Of a stretch of DNA of 64,000 nt, positions 33,820-42,097 are shown one piece after another. The translations under genes were made by a program, and so were the position numbers. The number at the start of each line of letters is the position of its first letter. Position 1 is the stretch's first letter. The notes under the pieces are model-generated. The model was not told the origin of the DNA and ran no database searches. It saw only the letters and a program-made list of their open reading frames with translations. The DNA comes from Psychrobacillus sp044762745 (GTDB lineage: Bacteria > Bacillota > Bacilli > Bacillales_A > Planococcaceae). The stretch covers positions 1-64,000 of the forward strand of contig NZ_JBIWEX010000008.1 of the NCBI RefSeq assembly GCF_044762745.1. Direction: 5' to 3'.

Positions 33820-33864
33820 TCATTACTATAAACAATAATCACTTTTTAGGTGGAAACCAATTTC

Positions 33865-33917
33865 TAGCTCTATGCAAACAACCACCTTATTCATAGTAAA
33901 AACTTTGCATAGAGCTA
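33865..33917 (-). promoter_or_regulatory. Leader-region hairpin of the putative translational attenuator
   Basis: TAGCTCTATGCAAA and TTTGCATAGAGCTA form a perfect 14-bp inverted repeat with a 25-base loop. The first arm lies within the 19-codon leader ORF and the second lies after it. The loop holds AAGGTGGT, which can pair over eight bases with GCTACCTT of the SD-blocking hairpin. A ribosome stalled in the leader could therefore refold the RNA and free the downstream gene. Confidence 0.55.
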
Positions 33918-33946
33918 ATCTTTAAACTTCTCATAATTCTTGTCAT
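33887..33946 (-). CDS. 19-codon putative leader peptide
   Basis: An ATG at 33946 follows the very strong site AAAGGAGGAGG by six to seven bases and encodes MTRIMRSLKISSMQSFYYE, ending TAA at 33887-33889. It lies about 110 bases upstream of the CD3324-family gene on the same strand. It overlaps the first arm of a 14-bp hairpin. The MTxxMRxxK opening recalls the macrolide-type leaders MTHSMRLR (ErmD) and MTASMRLK (MsrA), but the R-S-L-K spacing is not the classic R-x-R/K motif. The inducer is therefore unknown. Confidence 0.55.
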   Translation of the reverse strand: MTRIMRSLKISSMQSFYYE

Positions 33947-34192
33947 AGTGAACCTCCTCCTTTACGTAATACAACCACAGTTACGTTCCTATTAATAATT
34001 TCGATAAGGACTGCCTAATCTCCTTTTTGCATAATAATACAAAATTTAACATTTTCCTTATATTATATAATTATTTTGCAATTATTCCAAATAATTTTCA
34101 CCTTAATAAGAAGTAAGAGTATATCATGAATCTTCAATTGAACTGCGTTAAAAATGTATCCAATACAGTAAAAACCGCTATATATCAATAAA
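33947..34192. other. AT-rich leader/promoter region of the CD3324-family transcript
   Basis: Between the leader ORF and the terminator of the YuiD gene there are about 245 bases that are strongly AT-rich and gene-free. The promoter for the leader transcript should lie here on the minus strand. I see several TATAAT-like words (for example around 34060-34070) but no convincing -35 partner. Confidence 0.4.
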
Positions 34193-34235
34193 AAAATGGA
34201 CAGTTAATTAGCATACAATTAACTGTCCATTTTTG
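34193..34235 (-). terminator. Terminator of the YuiD-like gene
   Basis: AAAAATGGACAGTTAATT and AATTAACTGTCCATTTTT form a long perfect stem with a short loop just past the stop at 34240. T residues follow on both strands, so it may work in both directions. Confidence 0.88.
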
Positions 34236-34239
34236 GGTT

Positions 34240-34704
34240 TCAATCTTCCAATTTCGCACATAAAACTCCAATAGCTGTTCCTAAAATCGCACCTACTGCT
34301 ACTTCTACCGGCTGGTGTCCAAGCAACTCATTTAGCTCGTTTTCTCGCTCGACATATTCAAAACTTGGAAAATTCCCAGACAATGTTACAAACTTATCTT
34401 CCAAATCATTCACTAATTGTGCAATCTCACCAGTATGTCTTCTGATTCCTTGTGCATCATACATGACAATTACTCCAAACACTACTGCTATCGCTGTTTC
34501 TGTGTGACGAGCTCCTTTATTAGCAGCTACGTATGATGCAAGTGCCGCTACTCCTGCTGAATGTGAGCTAGGCATTCCACCTGTTGTAAACGCTTGTTTC
34601 AGATCCCATTTTCCTGTTAGCTTTTTATGCGTAAATATTTTTAAGCCTTGCGCTAACCCAATTGCCGATAAAGCAGTAATAATTCCACGATTCATGTTCG
34701 TCAT
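34240..34704 (-). CDS. yuiD: Divergent PAP2-family protein (YuiD-like)
   Basis: 154 residues. The acid phosphatase/haloperoxidase-related signature is seen as KQAFTTGGMPSSHSAGVAALA (KQ split from GGMPSSHSAG, about 36-52) and GIRRHTGEIAQ (about 108), with about four weakly hydrophobic helices. This is the short YuiD/DUF212 form of PAP2 proteins, probably membrane-bound lipid phosphatases. The ATG at 34704 is preceded by GGAGG at six bases. It has its own terminator. The substrate is unknown. Confidence 0.85.
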   Translation of the reverse strand: MTNMNRGIITALSAIGLAQGLKIFTHKKLTGKWDLKQAFTTGGMPSSHSAGVAALASYVAANKGARHTETAIAVVFGVIVMYDAQGIRRHTGEIAQLVNDLEDKFVTLSGNFPSFEYVERENELNELLGHQPVEVAVGAILGTAIGVLCAKLED

Positions 34705-34874
34705 TTGAATCCTCCAACTTGTATATATCCTCTTTTTACATTACCCATTTTAAGAAGAATTAATCGTATAAACATATCTCGCTTTATTAATACGTATAAT
34801 TGAACATTATTTTCCACATAATAGCATAAGGTGAAAAAGATACACTTGATGAAACAGAAAGGAATTTAACTCGC

Positions 34875-35201
34875 GTGAATGAAAACGGACAACTCCTTTT
34901 TCTAAGAAAACCGCTCACATTTGCGTTTTTCCTCTTAGTACTTGCCATTTTTGATTCCATTTTTACTGACTTTGGTATTCGAAACGGCCATATCTCCGAA
35001 GCAAATCCATTCATGCGCTTCGTGTACGAAAGTAATATCGCAATTTTTTATTCCATTAAAATTATCCTTCCACTTCTTTTAATGTTTGTCATTACTAAAT
35101 TTCAACCAAGAAAATATGTGCAAATATTAATTGGGATAGCGCTTCTACTTTACACTTTCGTGCTATTTCAACACTTTTTTTGGATAGCTTTATTAATTTA
35201 A
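34875..35201 (+). CDS. DUF5658-like small membrane protein
   Basis: 108 residues from a GTG start; AAAGGA lies about 12 bases upstream, so the start is not firm. It has three TM helices (about 12-34, 52-75 and 82-105), the first containing FDSIFTDFGIRNGHISEANPF, a motif typical of DUF5658 proteins (D-x-x-x-T-x-x ... E-x-N-P). The function is unknown. It faces the LytH-like gene (convergent), sharing the terminator at 35200-35229. Confidence 0.7.
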   Translation: MNENGQLLFLRKPLTFAFFLLVLAIFDSIFTDFGIRNGHISEANPFMRFVYESNIAIFYSIKIILPLLLMFVITKFQPRKYVQILIGIALLLYTFVLFQHFFWIALLI

Positions 35202-35229
35202 AAAATCCAGCAACTTGTGAGCTGCTGGA
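35200..35229 (-). terminator. Terminator of the LytH-like gene
   Basis: TCCAGCA (35206-35212) pairs with TGCTGGA (35223-35229). On the minus strand it is followed by TTTTTT. It lies beside the stop codon of the minus-strand gene at 35236 and faces the end of the plus-strand DUF5658 gene. Confidence 0.8.
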
Positions 35230-35235
35230 ATTGGT

Positions 35236-36231
35236 TTATTTATTTTTTTTGCTTTTTTCTTCAGATTCCCATCGTTTTAAGGAAGGAAAGGGATCGTATG
35301 CCCATTCGGTTCGACCATTATATTTGTACATGCCGTAATGTAAATGCGGTGGAAACTTTCCGGATGTACCTTCTTTTCCATAACCGGAGCTACCAACGTA
35401 CCCAATTATTGTTCCGGGCTCGAGTATATCTCCTACTTTTAAACCTTTCGTATAGCCGGATAAGTGGGCATAATAATGATATGTGTTATTTACGTCTCTA
35501 ATACCGATGCGCCAGCCACCATAGTCATTCCACCCCATTACTTCCACTTTGCCAAAAGTAGTGGATTTTACTGGGACGCTATAAGAAGCAAACAAGTCAG
35601 TACCTTCATGCATTCGTCGACCACCCCAGCCTCTCGAGTCACCCCAAGTACTGCGGTAACTGTAATCATGATTGATAGCAAGCGGAAAGGCACGTGCATC
35701 TAAATTTAACGTTTCAAATTTTTTGTAAATTTCTGCGTTCGTCATTATTTGTTTTACGGTTTCTTCTCGTTGGTAATATTCCTTCAACGCTTTTTTAAAA
35801 GCTTTTTCTGTAACCCCAAACTGCATTAAATATTCAGTTAAAGTAATCATCACATCATCGTCATTTGCCCGATCTGCGATACCGTCTTGATTGCCATCTA
35901 ATCCATGACCATTAAAAAAAGCAATGGTAGTTAAGTCAATATCATCTAAAATAGGATTCAATACACCTTTCCAATAATCATCGGAAAATTGAATGGCAAC
36001 GATACCATCTCTTTTTGGAATATCACTTCTAACTTCTTGAATATTCCGCTCAAACTGATCAATAGCAGCCAAATAATACCAAGGCAAGACATCGCTCGAA
36101 TATTTTATATAGTATTCCATGCGCTTTTCTAAAATTTGCTCCCTCGATGGTTCTTCAGCAGCAGAAACAGCCGTGGAAAGAAGAAAGACAAAAGCACAAG
36201 TAGAAAACGTCAGTTTCATCCAGCTAATCAA
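35236..36231 (-). CDS. lytH: M23 family peptidoglycan endopeptidase (LytH-like)
   Basis: 331 residues with a signal peptide (about 1-25, TFSTCAFVFLLSTAVSA), a helical middle and a C-terminal LytM/M23 zinc peptidase domain: RRMHEGTDLFA (His and Asp ligands, about 205-215), YYAHLSGY and PPHLHYGMY (about 295-303). This layout and length match Bacillus LytH, the sporulation L-Ala-D-Glu endopeptidase. The start is a TTG eight bases after AAGGAGG. It implies, but does not prove, a spore-former. A general wall hydrolase is the alternative. Confidence 0.82.
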   Translation of the reverse strand: MISWMKLTFSTCAFVFLLSTAVSAAEEPSREQILEKRMEYYIKYSSDVLPWYYLAAIDQFERNIQEVRSDIPKRDGIVAIQFSDDYWKGVLNPILDDIDLTTIAFFNGHGLDGNQDGIADRANDDDVMITLTEYLMQFGVTEKAFKKALKEYYQREETVKQIMTNAEIYKKFETLNLDARAFPLAINHDYSYRSTWGDSRGWGGRRMHEGTDLFASYSVPVKSTTFGKVEVMGWNDYGGWRIGIRDVNNTYHYYAHLSGYTKGLKVGDILEPGTIIGYVGSSGYGKEGTSGKFPPHLHYGMYKYNGRTEWAYDPFPSLKRWESEEKSKKNK

Positions 36232-36397
36232 ACAAAATACCTCCTTTTTCTATACAGTGTAGCTTGCCCTTTTAGTATCATTTCATGAATAAATAAAAAG
36301 TGTATTTCTGACAAATAATCGGTTACATTAAGTAAAAATAGACTCCAGGGATACGCCGAATTGGAATTATTTTCTATTATTAGTTAGAAAGTAGCTA
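36232..36397. other. Upstream region of the LytH-like gene, no feature seen
   Basis: This is an AT-rich spacer with no coding potential. A sigma-K type promoter could be expected if the gene is a true lytH, but I see no convincing CATA-N-TA box. The array C follows directly. Confidence 0.4.
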
Positions 36398-36502
36398 AGA
36401 GAGACTAAATTAGCTATGAAAACGACTAAACTACCCATGAACGCGACAAAACCTCCCGCCAACACGACAAAACCGACGACGAACGCGACTAAATTCGACC
36501 AT
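36398..36502. repeat. 21-bp-period degenerate array C (core AACGCGACAAA)
   Basis: Five units begin at 36398, 36419, 36440, 36461 and 36482, all exactly 21 bases apart. The cores are AGAGAGACT, AAAACGACT, AACGCGACA, AACACGACA and AACGCGACT, followed by AAA and about nine variable bases. It lies between the lytH-like gene and the terminator of the amidotransferase gene. The core matches array B at 22901. Confidence 0.8.
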
Positions 36503-36504
36503 AA

Positions 36505-36534
36505 TAAAAAACGATTGCTTTTAAACAATCGTTT
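36505..36534 (-). terminator. Terminator of the tartrate island's distal end
   Basis: AAACGATTG and CAATCGTTT form a nine-bp stem with an eight-base loop. On the minus strand it is followed by a T run. It lies about 12 bases past the stop of the gene at 36547. Confidence 0.8.
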
Positions 36535-36546
36535 CATCCAATAAAT

Positions 36547-37248
36547 TTACTTCGAACAAGCATCTATAAAACGTTTAAAAATAGCAGCGGAAACAAAATC
36601 ATCTTTCAACAATAAGCTCTCCGGATGCCATTGTATCCCCATAACAAATGAATGATTTTCACTTTCAAAAGCTTCAACAATCCCGTCACTCGCAAGTCCG
36701 CTCAACAAAAATCCATTTGGAATATTGCGGACCGCTTGATGATGAAAACTATTCACTTTGAACTTTTCCACTCCAGCAATATTACTTAAAATGGATCCTT
36801 TCGTCACATGAACAAAGTGAGAAGCATGCCAATTTGGTGCTTGTTGATCGTGCTGCAAAAGTTGCTCTGTCGATTGAGCGTAAATATCCTGAAACATGTC
36901 TCCGCCGGCAGCAATACTTAAAATTTGAGCACCTCGACAAATACCTAAAATCGGCTTATTCTTTTCCAGCATTTTTTGAACAAGCTGTATTTCGAACGCA
37001 TCCCGCTCCGGTACAATACTTCCTAGTTTAGGGTGTGGTTCCTCTCCAAACAAAGTCGGATCAATATCACCGCCACCAGTCAAAAGAAGCCCGTCTAACA
37101 TCTCCGCAACTACTTCTACCCCATCATCCTGCAAATTTGGTAGTACGATGGGCACTCCACCAAAACGTATAACTGCATGAATGTTAGCAGTAGAAACGGA
37201 AAGAACTTCTCCTTTTAAATTCGATGAAACACCAATAACTGGATTCAA
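36547..37248 (-). CDS. Class I glutamine amidotransferase / gamma-glutamyl hydrolase (peptidase C26)
   Basis: 233 residues. It has the nucleophile elbow PILGICRGAQ (Cys about 104), the catalytic His-Glu pair in IQWHPESL (about 205-212), and TGGGDIDPTLFGEEP (about 56-70), as in the PuuD/gamma-glutamyl-GABA hydrolase group. It hydrolyses gamma-glutamyl amides in the cytoplasm. The start is a TTG with AGGAGG upstream. It follows the CoA transferase by 24 bases, so it may be co-transcribed with it. A link to carboxylate catabolism is unclear. Confidence 0.82.
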   Translation of the reverse strand: MNPVIGVSSNLKGEVLSVSTANIHAVIRFGGVPIVLPNLQDDGVEVVAEMLDGLLLTGGGDIDPTLFGEEPHPKLGSIVPERDAFEIQLVQKMLEKNKPILGICRGAQILSIAAGGDMFQDIYAQSTEQLLQHDQQAPNWHASHFVHVTKGSILSNIAGVEKFKVNSFHHQAVRNIPNGFLLSGLASDGIVEAFESENHSFVMGIQWHPESLLLKDDFVSAAIFKRFIDACSK

Positions 37249-37272
37249 GTAAATCCTCCTAAACGACTTATT

Positions 37273-38454
37273 TTATATGGAAACACTGGATTTTGTACAT
37301 TTACCCATTACATCATAGTCATAACCCAACTCTTTTAGAATAGCTTCTGTATGTTCTCCAACAGCGGGAATCGGATTCATGACAGTGTCTATTGCATCAA
37401 ATGTTGCAGGTGGGAGCAATGCCTTTAATTTACCGACTGGAGACTCCACTTCTTTCCAACGATTACGGGCTTGTAATTGAGGATGGTCCATTAGTTCGCT
37501 TACTGTATTAAGTCGTGCATTCGCTATTTTTGACTCTTCCAGTAATTCAATAATTTGTGTAGAATCTATCTTTTCAAAAGCACGTTCAATAATGGATTTC
37601 AACGACTCTTTATTTAATACACGATTGGAATTATTGTTAAAACGAGCATCAATCGCTAGGCTGCTATCTTTTAGTACGTTTTCACAAAAACGATTCCACT
37701 CCCGTTCATTTTGAATACCCATAAAAACTTGTTTTTGATCCCCGGCCGTAAAAGGTCCGTATGGATAAATAGTAGCATGGCTAGCTCCTGTTCTTTTTGG
37801 TTCCATATCACCGTATCCCGCATAGTACAGTGGATATCCCATCCATTCTGCTAGCGCTTCCAGCATAGAAACTTCTAATATGGCACCTTTACCAGTTTTA
37901 TACCTTGCAATAATGGCAGTTAAAATGCCTGTATATGCATACATACCCGCGGCAATATCTGCAATAGAAATACCTGATTTAGATGGCGTGTCTTCCGTTC
38001 CAGTAACAGAAACTAAGCCAGCTTCACATTGGATCAGTAAATCATATGCTTTCTTATCCATATAAGGACCAGTAGAACCATAGCCTGAAATTCCACAAAT
38101 GATTAAATGTGGATACTTTTCTTTTAATTCCGAAGCACTGAATCCAAGTCGATCCACGGCACCAGGAGCTAAATTTTGAATAAACACATCCGCATTGGAC
38201 AAAAGTTTATCTAAAACTTCTTTTGCTTCCTCTTGTTTTAAGTCGAGCGTGATCGACTCTTTGGAACGATTGATCCAGACAAAATGACTTGCCATTCCTT
38301 TGACCGTTTTATCATAATTTCGCGCAAAGTCCCCAGTTTCTGGTCTTTCTACTTTAATAACACGTGCCCCTAAATCGGCAAGCTGTCTTGTAGCAAATGG
38401 TGCTGCCACAGCTTGCTCTAACGATACAATTGTTATCCCTTGTAAAGGTAACAT
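37273..38454 (-). CDS. Class III CoA transferase (CaiB/BaiF family)
   Basis: 393 residues from the ATG at 38454 (AGGAGG upstream; the earlier frame start is not supported). It has MLPLQGITIVSLEQAVAAPF, ARVIKVERPETGDFAR (about 37-52), WINRSKESITLDLK and the catalytic Asp in the CEAGL / AYDLLIQ region (about 160). The enzyme moves CoA from a donor such as succinyl-CoA to another carboxylic acid. With a CitE-like lyase in the same island, a malate-, citramalate- or itaconate-type pathway is possible; this is an inference. A structured repeat lies in its 5' region. Confidence 0.85.
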   Translation of the reverse strand: MLPLQGITIVSLEQAVAAPFATRQLADLGARVIKVERPETGDFARNYDKTVKGMASHFVWINRSKESITLDLKQEEAKEVLDKLLSNADVFIQNLAPGAVDRLGFSASELKEKYPHLIICGISGYGSTGPYMDKKAYDLLIQCEAGLVSVTGTEDTPSKSGISIADIAAGMYAYTGILTAIIARYKTGKGAILEVSMLEALAEWMGYPLYYAGYGDMEPKRTGASHATIYPYGPFTAGDQKQVFMGIQNEREWNRFCENVLKDSSLAIDARFNNNSNRVLNKESLKSIIERAFEKIDSTQIIELLEESKIANARLNTVSELMDHPQLQARNRWKEVESPVGKLKALLPPATFDAIDTVMNPIPAVGEHTEAILKELGYDYDVMGKCTKSSVSI

Positions 38455-38476
38455 TCTATTTCCTCCTATCTTAATC

Positions 38477-38718
38477 AATTACGCCTCGGCGTAATTGTGT
38501 CCAGATTTTGAATTGCGCTTGCGCAATTAACTCCCTTCAAAATCTGTGACATCCGCCGGCGGCTTGGGCCAACAGGCTGTTGGTCACTCAGGCGTTGAGA
38601 CCCACAGGAAGTGGGTCATGCAATCGTTGCCGCAGGACGCGGCGAATTTAGATTGCCTTCCATCGGACGCGGCGATCTTAGCCAGAGTTCCTCTACTCAG
38701 CAGTTTTTTTTGCTGAGT
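38477..38718 (-). repeat. Nested-palindrome repeat in the 5' region of the CoA transferase gene
   Basis: AATTACGCCTCGGCGTAATT is a perfect palindrome. It is followed by CCAGATTTTGAATTGCGC...GCGCAATT...CAAAATCTG, a palindrome nested in another, and by ACATCCGCCGG. The same sequence of elements, somewhat diverged, occurs at 46253-46433. It continues through GC-rich motifs (GGACGCGGCGA twice, about 29 bases apart) and ends with the hairpin ACTCAGCA/TGCTGAGT at 38695-38718. It separates the SLC13 gene from the CoA transferase gene. Confidence 0.72.
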
Positions 38719-38722
38719 CAAG

Positions 38723-40144
38723 TTAAAGTAACCCTATCCATCGCCACCACGTAGATGCAACAACTATTGTCGCGATTATCGTGATGATTGTTGCATATAA
38801 TCCAGGCTTTAAAAAATCTCTCTGTTCAATCATTCCAGTACTATGAACAAGTAAATTGGACATAGATTCCACAACAAACATATATCCAAAAACACATGTC
38901 AATCCAGTCGCAAAAGCAATCGCTAATGGATCTATCCCCGCATTCTGTGCGACACTTATAATGATCGGAACCAATACGACTACTGCAGTCGAAACGTTTG
39001 ATATCATTTTATGAAATAGCTGAGCCATCAAAATGACGATGAATACAGCTAATAATGGATTTTGAATAAGCTCCATAAACCAAGGTACACTTAAATAATT
39101 ACTTATTGTATTCGCAGCACCAGAATCAACAAATGTATATCCCATCGACAACGTCACACTTAATAATAAAATCGTATTGTAATTAATTCTAATAACTGAT
39201 TCCCAACCTGCAATTCCTATTTTCGGTAATGTCATTAGTACAACCCCGATTAAAGCTGGGATGCTTGGATGCATTCCGTGAACTGGTTCCGTTAACCAAA
39301 GCACAACGATAAAAAACAGGATGATCAGACAAATGATTTCTTGTTTATTCACTGGACCTAGTTCTTCTAATTTATTTTGCATTTGCTCTTCAATCTTTGG
39401 AAAGTATTGTTGCTCTTTAGGCAATGGGAATACTTTCAATAAAAGGATCCATATAGCCGGTATTAAAATTAGCCATAGTGGCAACGTATAAAAAAACCAT
39501 TGAAAATACGTTATACTGACCCCCGCGAAACGATTAAGAATTTCCACGGTCAATATATTTCCAATGGCGGCCGTCATCACTGCTGATCCACTTATGACTC
39601 CACCAAATGCAACGCCTAGCATAATCATTTTCCTGAAGTTACTTCCGGGCTTTGCCTCTACTGCCGAAATAATCATCGTGGAAACCGGTACTACTAAAGC
39701 AGTGCGGACTGCTGTTGATGGAATAAAGAAAGATTGAATTTGTTGGATAATAATAATACTACCTAATAATCCTTTCGCACTACTGCCCCATCTTTTTAAA
39801 ATTTTATACGTCATTCGCTTAATAAGAGAAGTTTCATTAACCGCGGTTGCAAGCATCATACCAGCAACGATTAAATAAGTAGCTGGTGAAGCAAATCCAC
39901 TAAAAATGACGGAAGAATCTGCAATATTAAAAATAAGCATAAGCAATAAAATGATCAATCCAGTAAGTCCTATTGGAATGGGCTCCAATGACCATAAAAT
40001 AATTCCAAACGTGATAATACTAGTCATCAGTTTGGCGGAGTAAGAAAATGTATCGGGTAACAGGAAAAACATTAAAAGGAATCCGGCAATAGCAAGGGAA
40101 ATATATGCATACGTTTTAAAATCTTTGTTTTTAAGTATTTTCAT
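38723..40144 (-). CDS. SLC13/DASS-type dicarboxylate transporter
   Basis: 473 residues from the ATG at 40144 (AAGGGAAAGGGAT upstream); the frame upstream of that lacks a site. It has about 11-12 TM helices. SGSAVMTAAIGNILTVEIL (about 175) and FVVESMSNLLVHSTGMI near the C-terminus are typical of divalent anion symporters of the CitT/SLC13 group. It probably moves tartrate, succinate or a related dicarboxylate across the membrane. It sits downstream of the tarD and methyltransferase genes, and is a second uptake route besides the TRAP system. Confidence 0.82.
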   Translation of the reverse strand: MKILKNKDFKTYAYISLAIAGFLLMFFLLPDTFSYSAKLMTSIITFGIILWSLEPIPIGLTGLIILLLMLIFNIADSSVIFSGFASPATYLIVAGMMLATAVNETSLIKRMTYKILKRWGSSAKGLLGSIIIIQQIQSFFIPSTAVRTALVVPVSTMIISAVEAKPGSNFRKMIMLGVAFGGVISGSAVMTAAIGNILTVEILNRFAGVSITYFQWFFYTLPLWLILIPAIWILLLKVFPLPKEQQYFPKIEEQMQNKLEELGPVNKQEIICLIILFFIVVLWLTEPVHGMHPSIPALIGVVLMTLPKIGIAGWESVIRINYNTILLLSVTLSMGYTFVDSGAANTISNYLSVPWFMELIQNPLLAVFIVILMAQLFHKMISNVSTAVVVLVPIIISVAQNAGIDPLAIAFATGLTCVFGYMFVVESMSNLLVHSTGMIEQRDFLKPGLYATIITIIATIVVASTWWRWIGLL

Positions 40145-40184
40145 GCTACTATCCCTTTCCCTTAAAATAATGTAATTTTTCCTT

Positions 40185-40877
40185 TTATATAGCATGACAA
40201 ATCCATCCGCCAAAATGATTCGTTCTAAAAAAGTTTGCAATTCGATGGAATCCTGCTTCTATCAGTAATTCTCGAAGTTTTTCTTCAGAAATAGAAAGCT
40301 CGGTTAATGTACCCTTCATTAACTCTTCCACTTTCTCTGTTGGTAATCTTGTCGTATCGAGCCAATAGTTTTTCCATAGAGTGACGAGTTCTTTAAACTC
40401 TGGATTAGTTGGATCACCGAATTTGCTAACGAGTACAAACGGTGCTCCTGGCTTCAAATGGGACCTTACTTTTTTTAAGAGTGCCAGCTTATCATCTACA
40501 TTAGGTATAAAATGAAGAACAAGGATGCATGTTGCCCCATCAAACGTAGATTCAATCGGAACGTCTTCTATTGTTCCGTTAATCAGTTCTACTCGATCGT
40601 CCATTTCCATTTGTTCTGCTTTTATCTTGGCAACTTCAAGCATATCCTTCGATGGATCAACGGCCGTAAAACTCCATCCCGGGTTCGTAGGTCCGAATGC
40701 TTTTAGTTCATTTCCTCCTCCACCACCAACAATAAGGAGTGAAGCAGTTTCTTCTAGATTGGCACGCAGAAAAGTCTGCGCGAGCCGAAGCATCGGATCA
40801 TAGGTCGGAAGTGTGCGTCTTATACCCCGATCATATTCAGTCGCAATCTCATTATCGAACTCCATCTTATTAGCCAT
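40185..40877 (-). CDS. Class I SAM-dependent methyltransferase
   Basis: 230 residues from the ATG at 40877 (AAGGAGG nine bases upstream). SAM-binding motif I is present as LLIVGGGGGNELKAFG (about 45-60), followed by FTAVDPSKDML and the post-motif ATCILVLHFIP. The overall type is the ubiquinone/Tam-like carboxylate or small-molecule methyltransferases. It sits between tarD and the SLC13 gene, so it may methylate a carboxylate, as trans-aconitate methyltransferase does. The substrate is unknown. Confidence 0.75.
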   Translation of the reverse strand: MANKMEFDNEIATEYDRGIRRTLPTYDPMLRLAQTFLRANLEETASLLIVGGGGGNELKAFGPTNPGWSFTAVDPSKDMLEVAKIKAEQMEMDDRVELINGTIEDVPIESTFDGATCILVLHFIPNVDDKLALLKKVRSHLKPGAPFVLVSKFGDPTNPEFKELVTLWKNYWLDTTRLPTEKVEELMKGTLTELSISEEKLRELLIEAGFHRIANFFRTNHFGGWICHAI

Positions 40878-40917
40878 TCGATCGAACCTCCTTTCTACCT
40901 TACCTAAATAAGCGTTT

Positions 40918-42087
40918 CTATTTCCCAATGCTTAAAAGTAGATTGTATAAATCCGACTTTTCTTCAAAGCCGATACCTGGAACATTTGGAAGCTTGACAA
41001 AACCATCTTCTACGGCGAAATTATCCGCAAATCCTCCAAATGGCTCGAAAACGCCTGGATAGGATTCATTTCCATGAAGGGCTAATCCAGCTGCAATGTT
41101 TAAAGACATTTGATGACCTCCATGCGGAATACAACGTCTGGAAGACCAGCCATGATCTTTCAACATATCGAGAATTCGTAAATATTCCACTAACCCATAG
41201 CTAAGTGCACAATCAAATTGAAGAAAATCTTTTTCTGGATTCATCCCAGCATAACGGATTAAATTCGTTGCATCTTGTAGGGAGAATATATTTTCCCCTG
41301 TTGCAATTGCATGTGGATAGCGTTTAGATAGTTCTGCTTGCAAATGAAAATCTAGTGGATCGCCAGCCTCTTCATACCAAATAAGTTCATAGTCTTTAAT
41401 TTTTTCTCCAAATTCAATAGCGTATTCCAAGTCAAAGCGACCATTTGCATCTACCATTAATCCGCTTCCTTGCGGTAAAATAGCAAGCACAGCTTCAATA
41501 CGTTTTAAATCCTCCATTAAAGAAGCACCGCCAACTTTCATTTTCACATCTTTATAGCCTAATTCTAAATAACCCTTCATCTCGTCTTGTAGTTCTTTCA
41601 ACCCTTTATCCGGGAAGTAGTAGCCACCTGCTGCGTAAATATATACTCGCTCATCTACTTCACCATTTCCATATCTTTCTGCAAGTAATTGATATAATGG
41701 TTTTCCTTCAATTTTGGCTACTGCATCCCAAATAGCCATATCGATCACACCAACAGCAACCGTTCTTTCGCCATGACCACCCGGTTTTTCATTGGCCATA
41801 ATAATGGCATGTATTTTATGTGGATCAAAATTAGTACCATCTTCGGTGATAATATCTTTTGGATCAGCCTCTACTAATCTAGGAATAAATCGTTCGTTCA
41901 ATAATGCGGTAGGTGCATAACGACCATTCGAGTTAAATCCATAACCGACAACCGGCTTTCCATCTTTCATAACGTCTGTCGTTATCGCTATTGCGGATGC
42001 GGTCATTTTACTAAAATCAATATAGGCATTTCTGATTGGGCTACTGATGGGAACTGTCTTCACTTCTACTTTTGTTATTTTCAACAT
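40918..42087 (-). CDS. tarD: D(-)-tartrate dehydratase (enolase superfamily)
   Basis: 389 residues from the ATG at 42087 (AGGGAG six bases upstream). The sequence closely follows Bradyrhizobium TarD throughout: SSPIRNAYIDFSKMTAS, VGYGFNSNGRY, NEKPGGHGERTVAVG, VYIYAAGGYYFPDKGL, SRRCIPHGGHQMSLN. All key residues match the known enzyme's numbering: K182 and K184 (KMKVGG), metal ligands D213, E239 and E265, and His322 (IPHGGHQ). It dehydrates D-tartrate to oxaloacetate (through enol). The tartrate dehydrogenase and L-tartrate dehydratase genes nearby support it. Confidence 0.93.
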   Translation of the reverse strand: MLKITKVEVKTVPISSPIRNAYIDFSKMTASAIAITTDVMKDGKPVVGYGFNSNGRYAPTALLNERFIPRLVEADPKDIITEDGTNFDPHKIHAIIMANEKPGGHGERTVAVGVIDMAIWDAVAKIEGKPLYQLLAERYGNGEVDERVYIYAAGGYYFPDKGLKELQDEMKGYLELGYKDVKMKVGGASLMEDLKRIEAVLAILPQGSGLMVDANGRFDLEYAIEFGEKIKDYELIWYEEAGDPLDFHLQAELSKRYPHAIATGENIFSLQDATNLIRYAGMNPEKDFLQFDCALSYGLVEYLRILDMLKDHGWSSRRCIPHGGHQMSLNIAAGLALHGNESYPGVFEPFGGFADNFAVEDGFVKLPNVPGIGFEEKSDLYNLLLSIGK

Positions 42088-42097
42088 TGCCATCTCC

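Noticed and set aside
33864..33918. Insertion-sequence ends
   Set aside because: The 14-bp inverted repeat has only a 25-base loop, contains no transposase and fits the RNA hairpin of an attenuator better.
36398..36502. CRISPR array
   Set aside because: Cores are only about 12 bases and degenerate, spacers are about nine bases, and no cas genes are near.
36398..36502. Coding heptad repeat
   Set aside because: A 21-base period could encode seven residues, but stop codons and the 20-base gap in the sister array (22922-22942) break the frame.
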